Source of the DNA: a virus
Virus record (IMG/VR): IMGVR_UViG_3300013763_000001
Span: 1-56,311 of that record
Direction: 5' to 3' (one strand)
Length of the DNA: 56,311 nt
The notes below the pieces were generated by a model. The model saw nothing but the letters and a program-made list of their open reading frames with translations, searched no databases and had not been told where the DNA came from. Positions 20,191 to 29,568 of the stretch are shown one piece after another. The first letter of the stretch is position 1; each line of letters begins with the position of its first letter. Made by a program: the position numbers and the translations under genes.

Positions 20191-20673
20191 CTAGGCTCCT
20201 TGCGCCATAATCGAAAAGTTCGTCATCGTCTGTGTGCCCGGATCGGTGTTCTCGAAAATGAACGTCGTCGCTGTGGTGCTGATAGCGGTCGGCTGCCACG
20301 TTGCGTTCGGATGGATTGCGCCGCCGTTCATGCAGCTCCCAGAGACGGCCGGGAGACTGGCGAAGGACCGCGCAAACGTCAGGGTGTAGCTCACCGTGCC
20401 CGAGCTGGCGACACTCACGCTGCCTTGCGCCGGGTACACCTCGGCGTGGGTCGCCGCTGCCGTGCCTTCAACGCACCGGTTGCCATTGGCCGTCACATTG
20501 CCGGTTGCCGCCATGACGCCGGCCACGCCGCCAGTCAGCGTGGTTGCGCCGGTCACGGCCAGCGTCCCGGCCAGCGCTACCGGGTTGTTGACCGCAGCGG
20601 TAAGTGTGTTCACAATTTGATTAACGTCAGCGGCCAGGATTCCCCCGCCGCTCGCTACCTGATAAAGCGCCAT
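20191..20673 (-). CDS. Tail fibre/tip protein (160 aa)
   Basis: Starts MALYQVASGGGILAADVNQI, the typical start of fibre modules. A GT/AT repeat-like linker (LAGTLAVTGATTLTGGVAG) is the collagen-like shaft motif of phage fibres. The C-terminal beta domain ends in NFSIMAQGA. The HNH guest 3 is inserted immediately upstream. Confidence 0.6.
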   Translation of the reverse strand: MALYQVASGGGILAADVNQIVNTLTAAVNNPVALAGTLAVTGATTLTGGVAGVMAATGNVTANGNRCVEGTAAATHAEVYPAQGSVSVASSGTVSYTLTFARSFASLPAVSGSCMNGGAIHPNATWQPTAISTTATTFIFENTDPGTQTMTNFSIMAQGA

Positions 20674-20702
20674 GCGGTCCCTCTCAGCCGATAGTCAGAT
20701 GG

Positions 20703-20784
20703 TAAAATGAAGGCAGTTAATTGGTGTGGACCGGCGACGCTACCAACGTCCCGGTCCCGGCACAAACGTGATTGGAGCACGCTC
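20703..20784 (+). promoter_or_regulatory. Guest-gene leader cassette 3
   Basis: TGG-TAAAAT (extended -10, 20703-20708), GAAGGCAGTTAATTGG, stem GACCGG (20729-20734) with CCGGTC (20751-20756), an inner GACG/CGTC stem, then CAAACGTGATTGGAGC before ATG 20785. The final element is nearly identical to the leader of the moron at 27263. Confidence 0.75.
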
Positions 20785-21438
20785 ATGCGGAGCAATTCTA
20801 CCCCGTCGCCCAGAATGCGCCCATCGTTCGAGCGCATCTCGTGTACCTGCAATGCTTGCAACAAAGTATTTACGATTCACCCATCAGCAGCACGGAGAGG
20901 AGGAGGCGTGTACTGTTCCAGCAATTGCTATCACACAGGCCGCTATGAACATACCGCCGCTGAACGCTTCTGGGCACGTATTGACAAGACAGGAGAATGT
21001 TGGCTGTGGACGGGTAAAGCGCACTTGTCGTTTGGTTATGGACATCTGAGTTTTCACGGACGTACTACGTCCTCCCATCGAGTCGCTTGGGAACTAACAT
21101 ATGGTCCTATCCCAGACGGAATGACGGTAATGCATTCCGTCTGTGACAATCCGCCGTGTTGTCGTCCAGACCATCTGAAGTTAGGTACGAATGCCGATAA
21201 CCTTAAGGAAATGTGGGCAAAGGGGAGAGGGCATACCCCAATGATGGACGGTAGCTTCATTCGGCTCATTGGCTCTCAACACCCTCTATCGAAACTCACT
21301 GAAAGTGATGTCTGCGAAATGCGCCGCCTCTATGATACTAAGTTATGTACGGTCGCTGAGTTGGCGCGTCGGTACCCCATCTCGTACATGGTTGCAAAGA
21401 GAATCGTGTTTCGTCTATCTTGGAAGCATCTTCCGTGA
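20785..21438 (+). CDS. HNH homing endonuclease 3 (HNH_3 type)
   Basis: A 217-aa protein. Zinc finger CTCNACNK and VYCSSNCYHTG at the N-terminus. HNH core CWLWTGKAHLSFGYGH, SHRVAWELTYGPIP, MHSVCDNPPCCRPDHLKLGT. The C-terminal HTH part has KLTESDVCEMRRLYDT and ends LSWKHLP. Plus-strand guest. The stop is separated by one base from the stop of the convergent gene. It is lower in GC than its neighbours. Confidence 0.9.
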   Translation: MRSNSTPSPRMRPSFERISCTCNACNKVFTIHPSAARRGGGVYCSSNCYHTGRYEHTAAERFWARIDKTGECWLWTGKAHLSFGYGHLSFHGRTTSSHRVAWELTYGPIPDGMTVMHSVCDNPPCCRPDHLKLGTNADNLKEMWAKGRGHTPMMDGSFIRLIGSQHPLSKLTESDVCEMRRLYDTKLCTVAELARRYPISYMVAKRIVFRLSWKHLP

Positions 21439-21439
21439 T

Positions 21440-21916
21440 CTACCCGATACTTATTTGGCATGCAAGAACAGCCGTCAGTAGGTTCGTCTTGACTTCGCTC
21501 ACGACCGTATGGCTCAGCAGGCTGCCGTTATTCACCGCGCTCGTTGCACCGAGGAACAGCCCCGCCTCTGTCCAGGTGCCGTTTGCCTGCGAGGTGCTGA
21601 AAAAGAAGGACATTGTCACGGCATTCGCCGCGCGGCTGTTTGTGCCCAGGAGCACCCTTGCCAGCTCCGTGCCGAGTTGCGTATCCGCCGCCGCCGGCGC
21701 AACCGCGCTCGTCCCCACCGCGCCATAGATGTTGGCCAGCGTCTGTGCAGGCGTTTCGACATTGAGCCATTGGGCGATATAGGCCTTGCCGTTGACACAA
21801 ATTGTGTTGCGATACTGGTGCTCGCTCACCAGTCGGCCGCTGCGTGCGTCAAACATGCGCGTCGTCCAGATACCGGTGACGCGGATGGTGTCCGCGACTG
21901 TGACTAGCCTATCCAT
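21440..21916 (-). CDS. Phage tail fibre-family protein (158 aa)
   Basis: ATG at 21916. The segment PAAADTQLGTELARVLL, followed by NAVTMSFFFSTSQANGTWTE and AGLF, matches the widespread phage tail protein family with [APT]-D-x2-LGxE and QANGTWxEAGLF motifs. Probably a baseplate or fibre-proximal component next to the hub. The assignment is by motif memory. Confidence 0.65.
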   Translation of the reverse strand: MDRLVTVADTIRVTGIWTTRMFDARSGRLVSEHQYRNTICVNGKAYIAQWLNVETPAQTLANIYGAVGTSAVAPAAADTQLGTELARVLLGTNSRAANAVTMSFFFSTSQANGTWTEAGLFLGATSAVNNGSLLSHTVVSEVKTNLLTAVLACQISIG

Positions 21917-22148
21917 ATTGCGCCAGCCCCCAGATGGCATCAGCGGCGTTGTACAGGTAGTTTGGCGGTGTTGCCCGCGCCGTGACGGTCACGCTGTCCG
22001 TGATCACCACGTCGTCACTGCCGGTGGCCGGCGACGGCACAAAGTCGCTCAGTTGCTCTGCCGGGTTGTCCGGGACATCATCGCCGGTCGTGCTCATGAG
22101 TAACTTGAGCAAGTCGGGCGCATCCAGGACCCTTAGCGGCGTTGCCAT
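21909..22148 (-). CDS. Small baseplate-region protein (79 aa)
   Basis: Begins MATPLRVLDAPDLLKLLMST and ends NAADAIWGLAQYG. It has an acidic central region with VVITDSVTVTARA strands. It overlaps the fibre-family gene by 8 nt and follows the hub gene by 11 nt. Not recognised. Confidence 0.5.
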   Translation of the reverse strand: MATPLRVLDAPDLLKLLMSTTGDDVPDNPAEQLSDFVPSPATGSDDVVITDSVTVTARATPPNYLYNAADAIWGLAQYG

Positions 22149-22159
22149 CTATCTTCCTC

Positions 22160-23536
22160 TCACGCGAATGCGGCGAGTCGCAGCGAGTGCCGGTAGCCGC
22201 CGCCTGGCTGGCCGGTGATGGTGCAATCGGTGACGATCATTTGCGTATTGATGCCGAGCTGCGTATTCACCAGCGTCACGAGTTGCCCCGCGCCTAGGCT
22301 GCCCCGGTACGTGCGGTCAACGTCCACCGTCGCCGTCGCCAGCGGGTGCGCAAACTGACTCAGCATGGATCCCGCCCGTTGCGCCGCCTCACCGATGCTC
22401 TTGACGGTCGTATCCGTGACGTACTCTTCCCAGGTCGATGCATACTTGGCGATAGATCCCGCGTCCTTGATGCGCTGGAGGATCGGGAAATCGTAGACGT
22501 AGGTCGCCACGATTACTGCCGCACTGGCCGGCGCCACAGCAAAGCGCAGCGTTACCGTCTGGCTCTGCTGATCCAGCGACACCAGGCAGGCCGAGCCGCC
22601 AAAGCCGCCGCCGTTGTCTAGCGCGACGGTCTGATAGACGCCGCCGATGGCGACTTTGGTCAGACTAGCCCCGCCGGTCGCCGTCGTGTCCGGCGGGTAG
22701 CCGCCGCTCAGCGCCGTCGTGTCCGGGCTGTAGTCAAACAGGAAGCTGGTCTGCTGCCCATTGCCGACCCACGTCTGCGCGTAGGGATTGCTGATCGACG
22801 TGCCGCCGCGAAACGTAATCGAGTTGGCGAACTGTGATGCGTCCGTCTCGTACTCGAACGTGTCGCGCGCATAGTTGGCGTAGCCGGTCGCTCCCCCGGC
22901 CTGCGCGAACACCTCCGGCACGGTCGGGCTACGGACAGGACGGCCAAAGGTCGGTACGAGGTCAGTCAGTACCACATCCGCCGCCGGCACATGGTTCTGG
23001 TCAAAAAAGTGTAGGTCGCCGGACGGGTCGACGTCCCACATCAGATAGGCCGTGGTGTTGCTCAGGCGTACCAGTTTGTCGAACGCCTTCGCCAGCGTCA
23101 GGTGCGGCGCGTTGAACGTCGGCAGCACCGGCAGATTGGCCTGGACGTTGACCGTCGTGATGGCATGGCCCGGTGGAAAGCTCGCTAGGAGGTCCTTCGC
23201 AATGACATCGACGCCTTGATTTTGGTACTTTTTGTTCGCCAGCACATGGCTCAGATAGTAGGTGTAGTCCTGGCACTGCATCCGCCAGCGATTGGTGCTC
23301 GGACCATCAGATACTCGCTGCCCCAGCCGCGTCGCCACGCCACCGAACTTCACGTTGCCGAGCTCGTCAGTAATCGTCACCGCCTGGAGCGGCGAGTAGG
23401 TGCGTAGCAGCGACGGATCCAGGATGTCGAAACTCGCCGTGTCGCCGCGCCGGGTCAATACCTCAGTGATCGTCAGCGTGGACACGTCCACTAACGCCGA
23501 CACGTCCACGCCGGCGACCTTGACGGTCAGGCCCAT
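22160..23536 (-). CDS. Tail hub / distal tail protein (458 aa)
   Basis: N-terminal MGLTVKVAGVDVSALVDVST, then SFDILDPSL and AVTITDELGNVKFGGVATRL, is the start typical of siphophage tail hub or receptor-binding platform proteins (gp27/phage late control D-like folds). A central beta domain contains SITFRGGTSISN. The C-terminus has LVTLVNTQLGINTQMIVTDC. It directly follows the tape measure gene with ATGA overlap, as expected for Dit/Tal-type proteins. Confidence 0.65.
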   Translation of the reverse strand: MGLTVKVAGVDVSALVDVSTLTITEVLTRRGDTASFDILDPSLLRTYSPLQAVTITDELGNVKFGGVATRLGQRVSDGPSTNRWRMQCQDYTYYLSHVLANKKYQNQGVDVIAKDLLASFPPGHAITTVNVQANLPVLPTFNAPHLTLAKAFDKLVRLSNTTAYLMWDVDPSGDLHFFDQNHVPAADVVLTDLVPTFGRPVRSPTVPEVFAQAGGATGYANYARDTFEYETDASQFANSITFRGGTSISNPYAQTWVGNGQQTSFLFDYSPDTTALSGGYPPDTTATGGASLTKVAIGGVYQTVALDNGGGFGGSACLVSLDQQSQTVTLRFAVAPASAAVIVATYVYDFPILQRIKDAGSIAKYASTWEEYVTDTTVKSIGEAAQRAGSMLSQFAHPLATATVDVDRTYRGSLGAGQLVTLVNTQLGINTQMIVTDCTITGQPGGGYRHSLRLAAFA

Positions 23537-26500
23537 CAGCGGATGAGGCTGATGCTGGCGCCGGTCTGGCGGACGATGACGCGACCGACCTTGCTTGCCA
23601 GCTCTTCGAGGTCGCGGTTGCTCAGCAGGTAGTTGCCGGTGATGTAGACGTTGACGGAGCCGGTTTTGCCGTCCGGTGAGACGTACTCACGTCCCTTCTC
23701 GCCAAAACTGTAACGCTGGCCGGATGCGCCGACGCCCATAATCGGCTCATTGATCCAACCGCCGTTGTAGAACGGCTGGACATAGCCGAGGTACGGCGCA
23801 TTGTTCGCCTGCTCATAGGCGCTCATGCTCATGGTGGTAACGCCCCACGGCGAATCTAAGGCGCTGGTGAACTGGCCGCCGCCGGCGTAGACGCCGACGT
23901 GCCCGTCTGCGCCATAGCCGAAATACACCAAATCGCCAACCTTATCCGGCATACCGGTCTGCTGGCCCTTGCCCCAGTTGCCCCAGGCGCCCCGCGCCGA
24001 GCCGCCCATATTGCCAACGCCGGAGACCCGTTCAGCGAATGCCTCACACCAGCCGTCATAGGACTGGTCGCCAGTCATGGCCTGCGCATTGGCAAGTATT
24101 TGCTGGCCGCGCGCGTCGTTGCTGCCGTCGTGCTGAGCAGGCCCACCGCCAGGCGCCGGGATACCACCGCCAGTGCCGCCGGCGTTGCCAGTCCCGTATT
24201 GCATGCCGGTCCCGCTCGCCGCCTGTGCAGCGTTGAGCGCAGTTTGCGCCGCCGCCTGGCCGTTGAGCGCACCGTTCATGGCGTCCAGAGCGCTCGTCAC
24301 GGCGTCAATCGCCGCCGTTTCGCTACCGCTCCAGGTATTGGCGTCATTCGCCATCTGTTGCAGTTGCTTTTGGTGCTCCCTCGCAACCGCATCAATGCCG
24401 TCCGTCTCATCTTTGTATGTAACATTCGCCGCAGCGGTCTGCTCCGTGTAGAGCTTGGCGCGCGCCGTCTCGCTCGCCGCGTACACGGCATCCTGCGCCG
24501 TCTTATCCGCCTGGAGTTTGGCAAGGTCCGCCGCCGCCTGTGCAGCATCAACGGAGCGCTTGTTATCCTCTGCCAGCTTGATCGCCGCGAGCTGCGCATC
24601 GTGCGCTCGTTTGGCGATGATGTCGTCACCGGCGATAATGGCGAGCGCTTGCTTATGGTTGAAGGTCGCCGTATCCTGCTTCTGCTGCTCGGTCACCTTG
24701 TATGCCGCGAGGTGCGCCGCCTGATCGTCCTTGTACGCCGCCAACTGCCCGCGCCACATCTCAATCTCAGCAGCGAACCAGGCATCGGAAGCGGCTTTCT
24801 TGTCGGCTTCCATCTCCTTGAACGCCGCAAGCTCGTCACCCATGCTCTGCTTCTGGGCGTTGGCCTGGTCCTGGATAGACGTCGCCTGACTCTGGAGCGC
24901 CGCCTCCTGCCGGTTGAGTTGGTCCTGTGCCATCATGTCGGCAAGGTTCTGGTCAATGCCGGAGAGCTTGGTCGCTATCGCCTCAGCGCCGGTGACGTTG
25001 CCGGCATCAAGCAAGTCGTGATACTGCCGCAGCAGCGCCTCCGCCGGCTTGCCTTCCTTGCCGCCAACCTGCTGCTCCTGCTTGCGGTAGTCGTACTCGC
25101 GTCGCAGCGCGTCTTCCTGGCCTTTGATCGCCGCCAGTTGCGCCTTGGTCGTCGCATCCAGGATGCGCACGTCCATGGTGTACTGGTTCTGCCGCGCCTG
25201 GATCTCCTCGGCGATGGTATTGTCGAACGCCTGCTTTTCGTTCTGAAGGTTCTGGATTGTGGCGTTGGTCGCGTCCGTTGCCGCCTCTACCCGCTGCCGC
25301 TCAGCGTTGGTCGCGTCCGTCACTTCCTGGTTGATATGGTCCGTGACGATGCTGTAGTAGGTATCAGCAGCGACCTTCTGTGCAGCGTAGCCGGCGACCA
25401 CGTCGTTGTAGCGGCTATTCTCCGACGCGGTAGCCGTCGCCGCCTCAATCTGGAGTTCTTTGTCATTGGCGACCTGCTGTTCCCGGCGCGCCTTGATCTC
25501 AGCATCCATAGCGTCGTTGTAGTTTTTGACTTCATCCGCCAACGCCATCTTGCTGGCGTCCGCGTTTGCCTGGATAGTTGCCAGCGCCGCGCTGTGCGAC
25601 TGCTCGGCCATGACCTTATCGGCAGCGGTCGCGGTTGCGAGTTGGTCAGTAACGGTGGAGATCGCGTCATGCCAGGCATCGACATTGGCCTTGGCAGTAT
25701 CCTTGACTAATTGCTTGATTGCCTCCGCCCGCGCCTTATCCTGCGCCGCGATCGCCTCGGCCTGCGTCGCCATAGATGCGCTCTGCTCATTGGCGGAGGC
25801 CATCGCGCCGGAGAGGCCGTCAGTGATTGCCATTTCCTCGGCTCTGGCAGCGCCGGCCGTAGCGTACATTTGGAGTTCTAGATTGTGCTGGACGCTCACA
25901 AGATTATCAGTAGATGTATCAACGCCTTCGAGTGCCGTGCCAATAGCGCCAGTCGAGATCACCCAATTTCGGAAAAATGCGGTCATCTGGAAGATTTTGT
26001 CGTTGAGCGCCTGAAATTCCTGGATGGTGCCGACGATGTCCGACAGCAACGCACCAAAGGCGTCGTTTAGCGGTCCGCCGAAGGCGATCGCCAGCGCTAA
26101 CGCCATGGCCTTGAGTTGGTCCATCTCGCCGGCAGTCGTCTGGAGATAGCGGTTGTAGTCATCCTGTCGTTTGGCAGCCGAGGCCGTGGCGTCATCAACC
26201 TGGCCGAGGATGGCCGTATAGTCGGTCAAACCGTTACCGGCCAGGATGGCAAGTCCGCGCCCACCTCGAAGCGAGTCGCCCAGGAGCATATTCTCAGCAA
26301 ATGCCGCCTCAGACGACATGCCCATTTTGTTCTCAGCATCGGTCAGATCAGCATAGATACCGGTCAGCCCCTTCGACGCGAGACCGGCGGAAGTAAAGTC
26401 CCCAACTAGGTCAACGCCGGTCAACTGCGAAACGCGCTTGAGCTCCGTTTCCACCTTCGGCGTGACTGTCGTCAGTCGAAGAAATTGGTCGGCCATCTGG

Positions 26501-27192
26501 GTATTGGCATCGGCAGCATCCATGCCGTGTTTGGTCAGAGCGATGTAAGCGGCGCTCACCTGGTCAAGAGGCACCTTGTAGTTGGCAGCCATCGCCAGAG
26601 CGTTGCCGCTGTTGGCAGTGAATTGTTCCAGGGTGAGGTCGCCGGCAGCAGCGGCAGTGTGGAGCATGTCCATCGCGGCGGCCGCTTCACTGCCGGACAT
26701 AGCGAACTCATGCAGCACGCGGGCAAGTGTTTGCGCATAACTCGCAACGCTGCCGCCTGTCGATGCCGCGCTCTCTTGTGCGACGTTGAGTACGTTTACC
26801 GCAGTCGTGGTGTCGTTCATAATATTCGACACGTGAACATATCCGGCACCTAAGTCAGATAAGCTCATGCCGGACTGCTGGCTCATCTGCAAGATGGCAT
26901 CGCCCATGGCCACCGTCTCTTTAGTTGTCAGCGTTGTGTTGGCCTCTGCGCGGCTAAGTTGCGTTTGGAAGTCCGCCGCTGCCTTTGTTGCGACGATCAG
27001 TGCAGCGCCGGCCGCCGCCGCGCCAGCAGCCAGGGCCATCATCGCTGGCCCCATGGCGGCAAGTGCCTTAGCCGCCTTTCCTGCCTCACCACCTAGGCCG
27101 TTGAGGTCATTGGCGATGGCGCTAATCACGTCGCTTGCCGCGTTCTCAGCGCCGAATTGCAATTTCAGGAGCAACGCCATCGTTTCGTTCAT
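23536..27192 (-). CDS. Tape measure protein with C-terminal CHAP-like hydrolase
   Basis: A 1218-aa protein. Residues 1-330 form the TP901-type phage tape measure core, with hydrophobic helices at 45-75. Hydrophobic membrane-like stretches continue to 400. Residues 480-960 are charged coiled coil rich in Ala, Gln and Lys. Residues about 1025-1130 form a CHAP-like peptidase with Cys1049 (DGWCEAFAE) and His1098 (GHVGVYAGG). The protein sets tail length and the enzyme domain probably opens peptidoglycan during DNA injection. Coupled to the hub gene. ATG 27192. Confidence 0.9.
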   Translation of the reverse strand: MNETMALLLKLQFGAENAASDVISAIANDLNGLGGEAGKAAKALAAMGPAMMALAAGAAAAGAALIVATKAAADFQTQLSRAEANTTLTTKETVAMGDAILQMSQQSGMSLSDLGAGYVHVSNIMNDTTTAVNVLNVAQESAASTGGSVASYAQTLARVLHEFAMSGSEAAAAMDMLHTAAAAGDLTLEQFTANSGNALAMAANYKVPLDQVSAAYIALTKHGMDAADANTQMADQFLRLTTVTPKVETELKRVSQLTGVDLVGDFTSAGLASKGLTGIYADLTDAENKMGMSSEAAFAENMLLGDSLRGGRGLAILAGNGLTDYTAILGQVDDATASAAKRQDDYNRYLQTTAGEMDQLKAMALALAIAFGGPLNDAFGALLSDIVGTIQEFQALNDKIFQMTAFFRNWVISTGAIGTALEGVDTSTDNLVSVQHNLELQMYATAGAARAEEMAITDGLSGAMASANEQSASMATQAEAIAAQDKARAEAIKQLVKDTAKANVDAWHDAISTVTDQLATATAADKVMAEQSHSAALATIQANADASKMALADEVKNYNDAMDAEIKARREQQVANDKELQIEAATATASENSRYNDVVAGYAAQKVAADTYYSIVTDHINQEVTDATNAERQRVEAATDATNATIQNLQNEKQAFDNTIAEEIQARQNQYTMDVRILDATTKAQLAAIKGQEDALRREYDYRKQEQQVGGKEGKPAEALLRQYHDLLDAGNVTGAEAIATKLSGIDQNLADMMAQDQLNRQEAALQSQATSIQDQANAQKQSMGDELAAFKEMEADKKAASDAWFAAEIEMWRGQLAAYKDDQAAHLAAYKVTEQQKQDTATFNHKQALAIIAGDDIIAKRAHDAQLAAIKLAEDNKRSVDAAQAAADLAKLQADKTAQDAVYAASETARAKLYTEQTAAANVTYKDETDGIDAVAREHQKQLQQMANDANTWSGSETAAIDAVTSALDAMNGALNGQAAAQTALNAAQAASGTGMQYGTGNAGGTGGGIPAPGGGPAQHDGSNDARGQQILANAQAMTGDQSYDGWCEAFAERVSGVGNMGGSARGAWGNWGKGQQTGMPDKVGDLVYFGYGADGHVGVYAGGGQFTSALDSPWGVTTMSMSAYEQANNAPYLGYVQPFYNGGWINEPIMGVGASGQRYSFGEKGREYVSPDGKTGSVNVYITGNYLLSNRDLEELASKVGRVIVRQTGASISLIR

Positions 27193-27262
27193 CGCTACTC
27201 CTTCCCGACGCTGTGTGCTAGGCTGTCGCCATCAAATGATCAAACGTTGATTGGAGAGCGTC

Positions 27263-27676
27263 ATGCGCCCGCCGCGATGGTTCGTGGTATTTATTCTTGG
27301 TGTTGCTGGTCTTTTGCTGGCCGTCGTGTTCAGTTCGCATCCTAGCCAGGATGTCCCGCAAGGGGCAGCGCCAACCAAAGCGCCGCCTGCTTACTCGCTA
27401 GCAGTAATCCAGAACGGCGGCTACGTCGGCCCTGACGATCTGCTCGTGCGCCAGTTTCAGCGCCAACTTGACCTTCTCAGCAGTAAATGCAACGACGCTG
27501 AAAGCACCATCGCGGATCAAGTCGTGACAACACACGACATCCTCAAGAAGCGTGGCATCGTTGAAAGCTACCTGGCTGTTCTCACTGACGTTGATCGCGT
27601 CGTGCCCGCTGGTACGTCCATGACGTGCGCTCAGGACTTCGCAGCCTGGGCGACTATCCGTATCGACACACCCTAG
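27263..27676 (+). CDS. Membrane-anchored moron protein (137 aa)
   Basis: ATG 27263 follows CAAACGTTGATTGGAGAGC, almost the same initiation element as the HNH guests. An N-terminal anchor or signal (WFVVFILGVAGLLLAVVFSS) is followed by a Pro-rich linker and a roughly 85-residue soluble domain with two Cys (KCNDAE and TCAQDF) that could form a disulfide outside the membrane. Its stop shares CTAG with the convergent chaperone. Superinfection exclusion or lysogenic conversion is a reasonable guess, but no homologue was recognised. Confidence 0.7.
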   Translation: MRPPRWFVVFILGVAGLLLAVVFSSHPSQDVPQGAAPTKAPPAYSLAVIQNGGYVGPDDLLVRQFQRQLDLLSSKCNDAESTIADQVVTTHDILKKRGIVESYLAVLTDVDRVVPAGTSMTCAQDFAAWATIRIDTP

Positions 27677-28292
27677 CCCCGATTCGCCGCCATCCACTCA
27701 CGGCCCTCGGATTCAGCGTTGAGGATCATCACCAGTAGTTCCTGGGCGATGATCGGCAACCGCGCCCAGCCTTCGAGCGCCTGCCAGCCGAACCGGTCCG
27801 CCATTCGGAATTCCGTCAGCATCGGGATAGGCTCGTCACAGACGTTGCCGGCCGGGTCCGTCATCGGGTCGCCCTTGCCGGCGAAGATCAGGCCGAGACG
27901 GTACTGATACTCTGCCCTTTTGGGGCCGGGATCTCCGTGCGTGCGTTGACTGCCAACAGCAGCCGGTCGTAGTCCGCTGCGCTGCCCTCCGTCTGAAGCA
28001 TCTGCATGGTCTCAGTCGTAATCGGCAGCACCTTGCCGTCGTCATCGTCCAGCGTCCACTCACAGACGCACCGCGCCAGCAGTTCACGATTGAAGGCGTC
28101 GCCGTCGAACGGGATGTCGGCCTCTGGGTCAATGCGCCGCAGTTTGACCGCCGCCGCCACGCCATCCTTGCCCCCCTGGGCAATCTCGCGCGCCTGGTCG
28201 CGTTCGTCCGGGCGCAACGCCCGTACCTTGGCGACGTAACCGCCGGACAGCGCCACCTCAACCGGCACGCGCAACTTGCTCAGATAGCCCAT
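27673..28292 (-). CDS. Tail assembly chaperone, -1 frameshift fusion (G-GT type)
   Basis: The upstream frame (28292-27888) carries a canonical slippery heptamer C CCA AAA at 27924-27918. After a -1 slip, reading continues RAEYQYRLGLIFAGKGDPMT and on to the stop at 27673, giving about 206 aa. The EYxYRxGLIFAG segment just past the slip is typical of the second frame of phage tail chaperones (lambda GT type). It binds the tape measure protein during tail assembly. A minor product is expected, by analogy with lambda. Confidence 0.85.
27888..28292 (-). CDS. Tail assembly chaperone, unshifted product (G type)
   Basis: A 134-aa protein starting MGYLSKLRVPVEVALSGGYV, with VKLRRIDPEADIPFDGDAF and CVCEWTLDDDDG. 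It stops 10 codons after the slippery site. The place between tail tube and tape measure is the universal position for this gene in siphophages. Confidence 0.85.
   Translation of the reverse strand: MGYLSKLRVPVEVALSGGYVAKVRALRPDERDQAREIAQGGKDGVAAAVKLRRIDPEADIPFDGDAFNRELLARCVCEWTLDDDDGKVLPITTETMQMLQTEGSAADYDRLLLAVNARTEIPAPKGQSISTVSA
27918..27924 (-). promoter_or_regulatory. Programmed -1 ribosomal frameshift site CCCAAAA
   Basis: Read in frame as C CCA AAA, followed by GGG. It satisfies X XXY YYZ exactly, lies near the end of the G-type chaperone and joins two frames that together make a family-typical protein. Confidence 0.85.
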
Positions 28293-28335
28293 GTCGTTGT
28301 CTCTCTCATCAGGAGCGACACACGCCGCCCCACGT

Positions 28336-29568
28336 CTAAATGAACGGCAACCAGGTTCCGTTCGTCACTGTGACGGCGACGCTATGCCCGGTCACGTCGT
28401 CAAGCGGAGCGTCGAAGGTTGCGTCGTACAGCAGCAGATCGCCAAGCTTCAAGGGCATGGAAAGTTTGGTCATGATGATCTTCGGCAGGGTGAACACAAT
28501 ACTATTCGCCGCTTGCGCGAGCGTCAGCACTGCCGCACCCACCGTCCCGGCTACCATCGCGTTGTACCGCGTCATATCCTGGACGATGTTCGCGAACTTG
28601 CCGCTGATCTTGCGCTTCACCGGCGGTACCATCGCCGGAAGATTCGTGCCGTTGAACGTGTAGAACTCCTTCGCCATCTGATCGATGTCGAGGCTGAAGC
28701 TCTGCACGCTCGTATCGTTCGCGCCGAACAGCGACAGCGCGTAGTTGGCGAGCGCCAGCGGAGACGACGTGCCGTAGGTCGGGACGCTGGCGGTGATCTG
28801 CGCCTCCGGGCCAACGGCGGACACGTCGTAGCCCATCTTGGCAGCGCCCTTGGTGTCAAGGCTCAACGAGGCCTTGCTCACGGTCGTCCCGGCATATTGC
28901 AGGCTCGTGAGCCCGTTCAAGTTCTTTTCCATGGTCACGGTTTTGTAGCTGCTTGCTCCGGGCTGATCGGGCAGCAGATTGTGCGTAAACACCACGGTCG
29001 CCGCCGGGATGCGCGCCACCACACCGGCGGTCGTGTACGTATTGCGGAGCGTCTCACCGGTCTGCAACGCCAGGACGTAGGGTCCGGCGCCGGTCACGCT
29101 GAGCACCTTATGCACCTCGGAGAGGTTGACCGTACTCGGCGCCCCCGTTGCCTGCTGAATCTGGAGATAATCGCCGGCGGCAATCGGCGTGGCAGTCTGC
29201 GTGGTGATCGTCACGGCGCTGGAGCCGGCCGCCAGTCCCGCGCCGGATGCGCCAATGGCAACAAGCACCCCGGCAGCAGTCGAACTCTGATAGGTGTCGC
29301 TGCCGATCGCCGCCGCCAGCAGCGGCAAGCCCTGATCGACGTACAGCGGCACATCGACCTTGCCCTTGATCGCCTGCTCGGCGATCACCGGGACATAGGA
29401 CGTGTCGCGGCTATTCCGTAGCAAATCCTCGAACACGACGCCCGGCGTGTGCTCGATGGACTCGTCCAGCAGTTGCAGGTAGCTGCTGGCTGGCACCGGT
29501 GTGCCGATCACCGCCTCCGGCGCCACGCCGATGAAGCCCTTGCCGAAATACTGATTGAGGGCAGGCAT
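28336..29568 (-). CDS. Major tail tube protein (410 aa)
   Basis: Begins MPALNQYFGKGFIGVAPEAV, an opening frequent in siphophage tail tube proteins, followed by a beta-barrel with an Ig-like insertion (residues about 100-185). The C-terminal SKASLSLDTKG and KRKISGKFANI recall the tube fold. It lies just upstream of the chaperones and downstream of the tail terminator, the canonical place. Assignment is by texture and order. Confidence 0.75.
   Translation of the reverse strand: MPALNQYFGKGFIGVAPEAVIGTPVPASSYLQLLDESIEHTPGVVFEDLLRNSRDTSYVPVIAEQAIKGKVDVPLYVDQGLPLLAAAIGSDTYQSSTAAGVLVAIGASGAGLAAGSSAVTITTQTATPIAAGDYLQIQQATGAPSTVNLSEVHKVLSVTGAGPYVLALQTGETLRNTYTTAGVVARIPAATVVFTHNLLPDQPGASSYKTVTMEKNLNGLTSLQYAGTTVSKASLSLDTKGAAKMGYDVSAVGPEAQITASVPTYGTSSPLALANYALSLFGANDTSVQSFSLDIDQMAKEFYTFNGTNLPAMVPPVKRKISGKFANIVQDMTRYNAMVAGTVGAAVLTLAQAANSIVFTLPKIIMTKLSMPLKLGDLLLYDATFDAPLDDVTGHSVAVTVTNGTWLPFI

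Noticed and set aside
23899-25710. 603-codon open frame on the plus strand
   Set aside because: It is antisense to the coiled-coil part of the tape measure gene. Its composition is Arg/Leu/Val-rich without family features, as expected from the complement of Ala/Gln/Asp codons.
28291-29421. 376-codon plus-strand frame
   Set aside because: Antisense to the tail tube gene, Arg/His-rich and without motifs. No RBS or promoter supports it.
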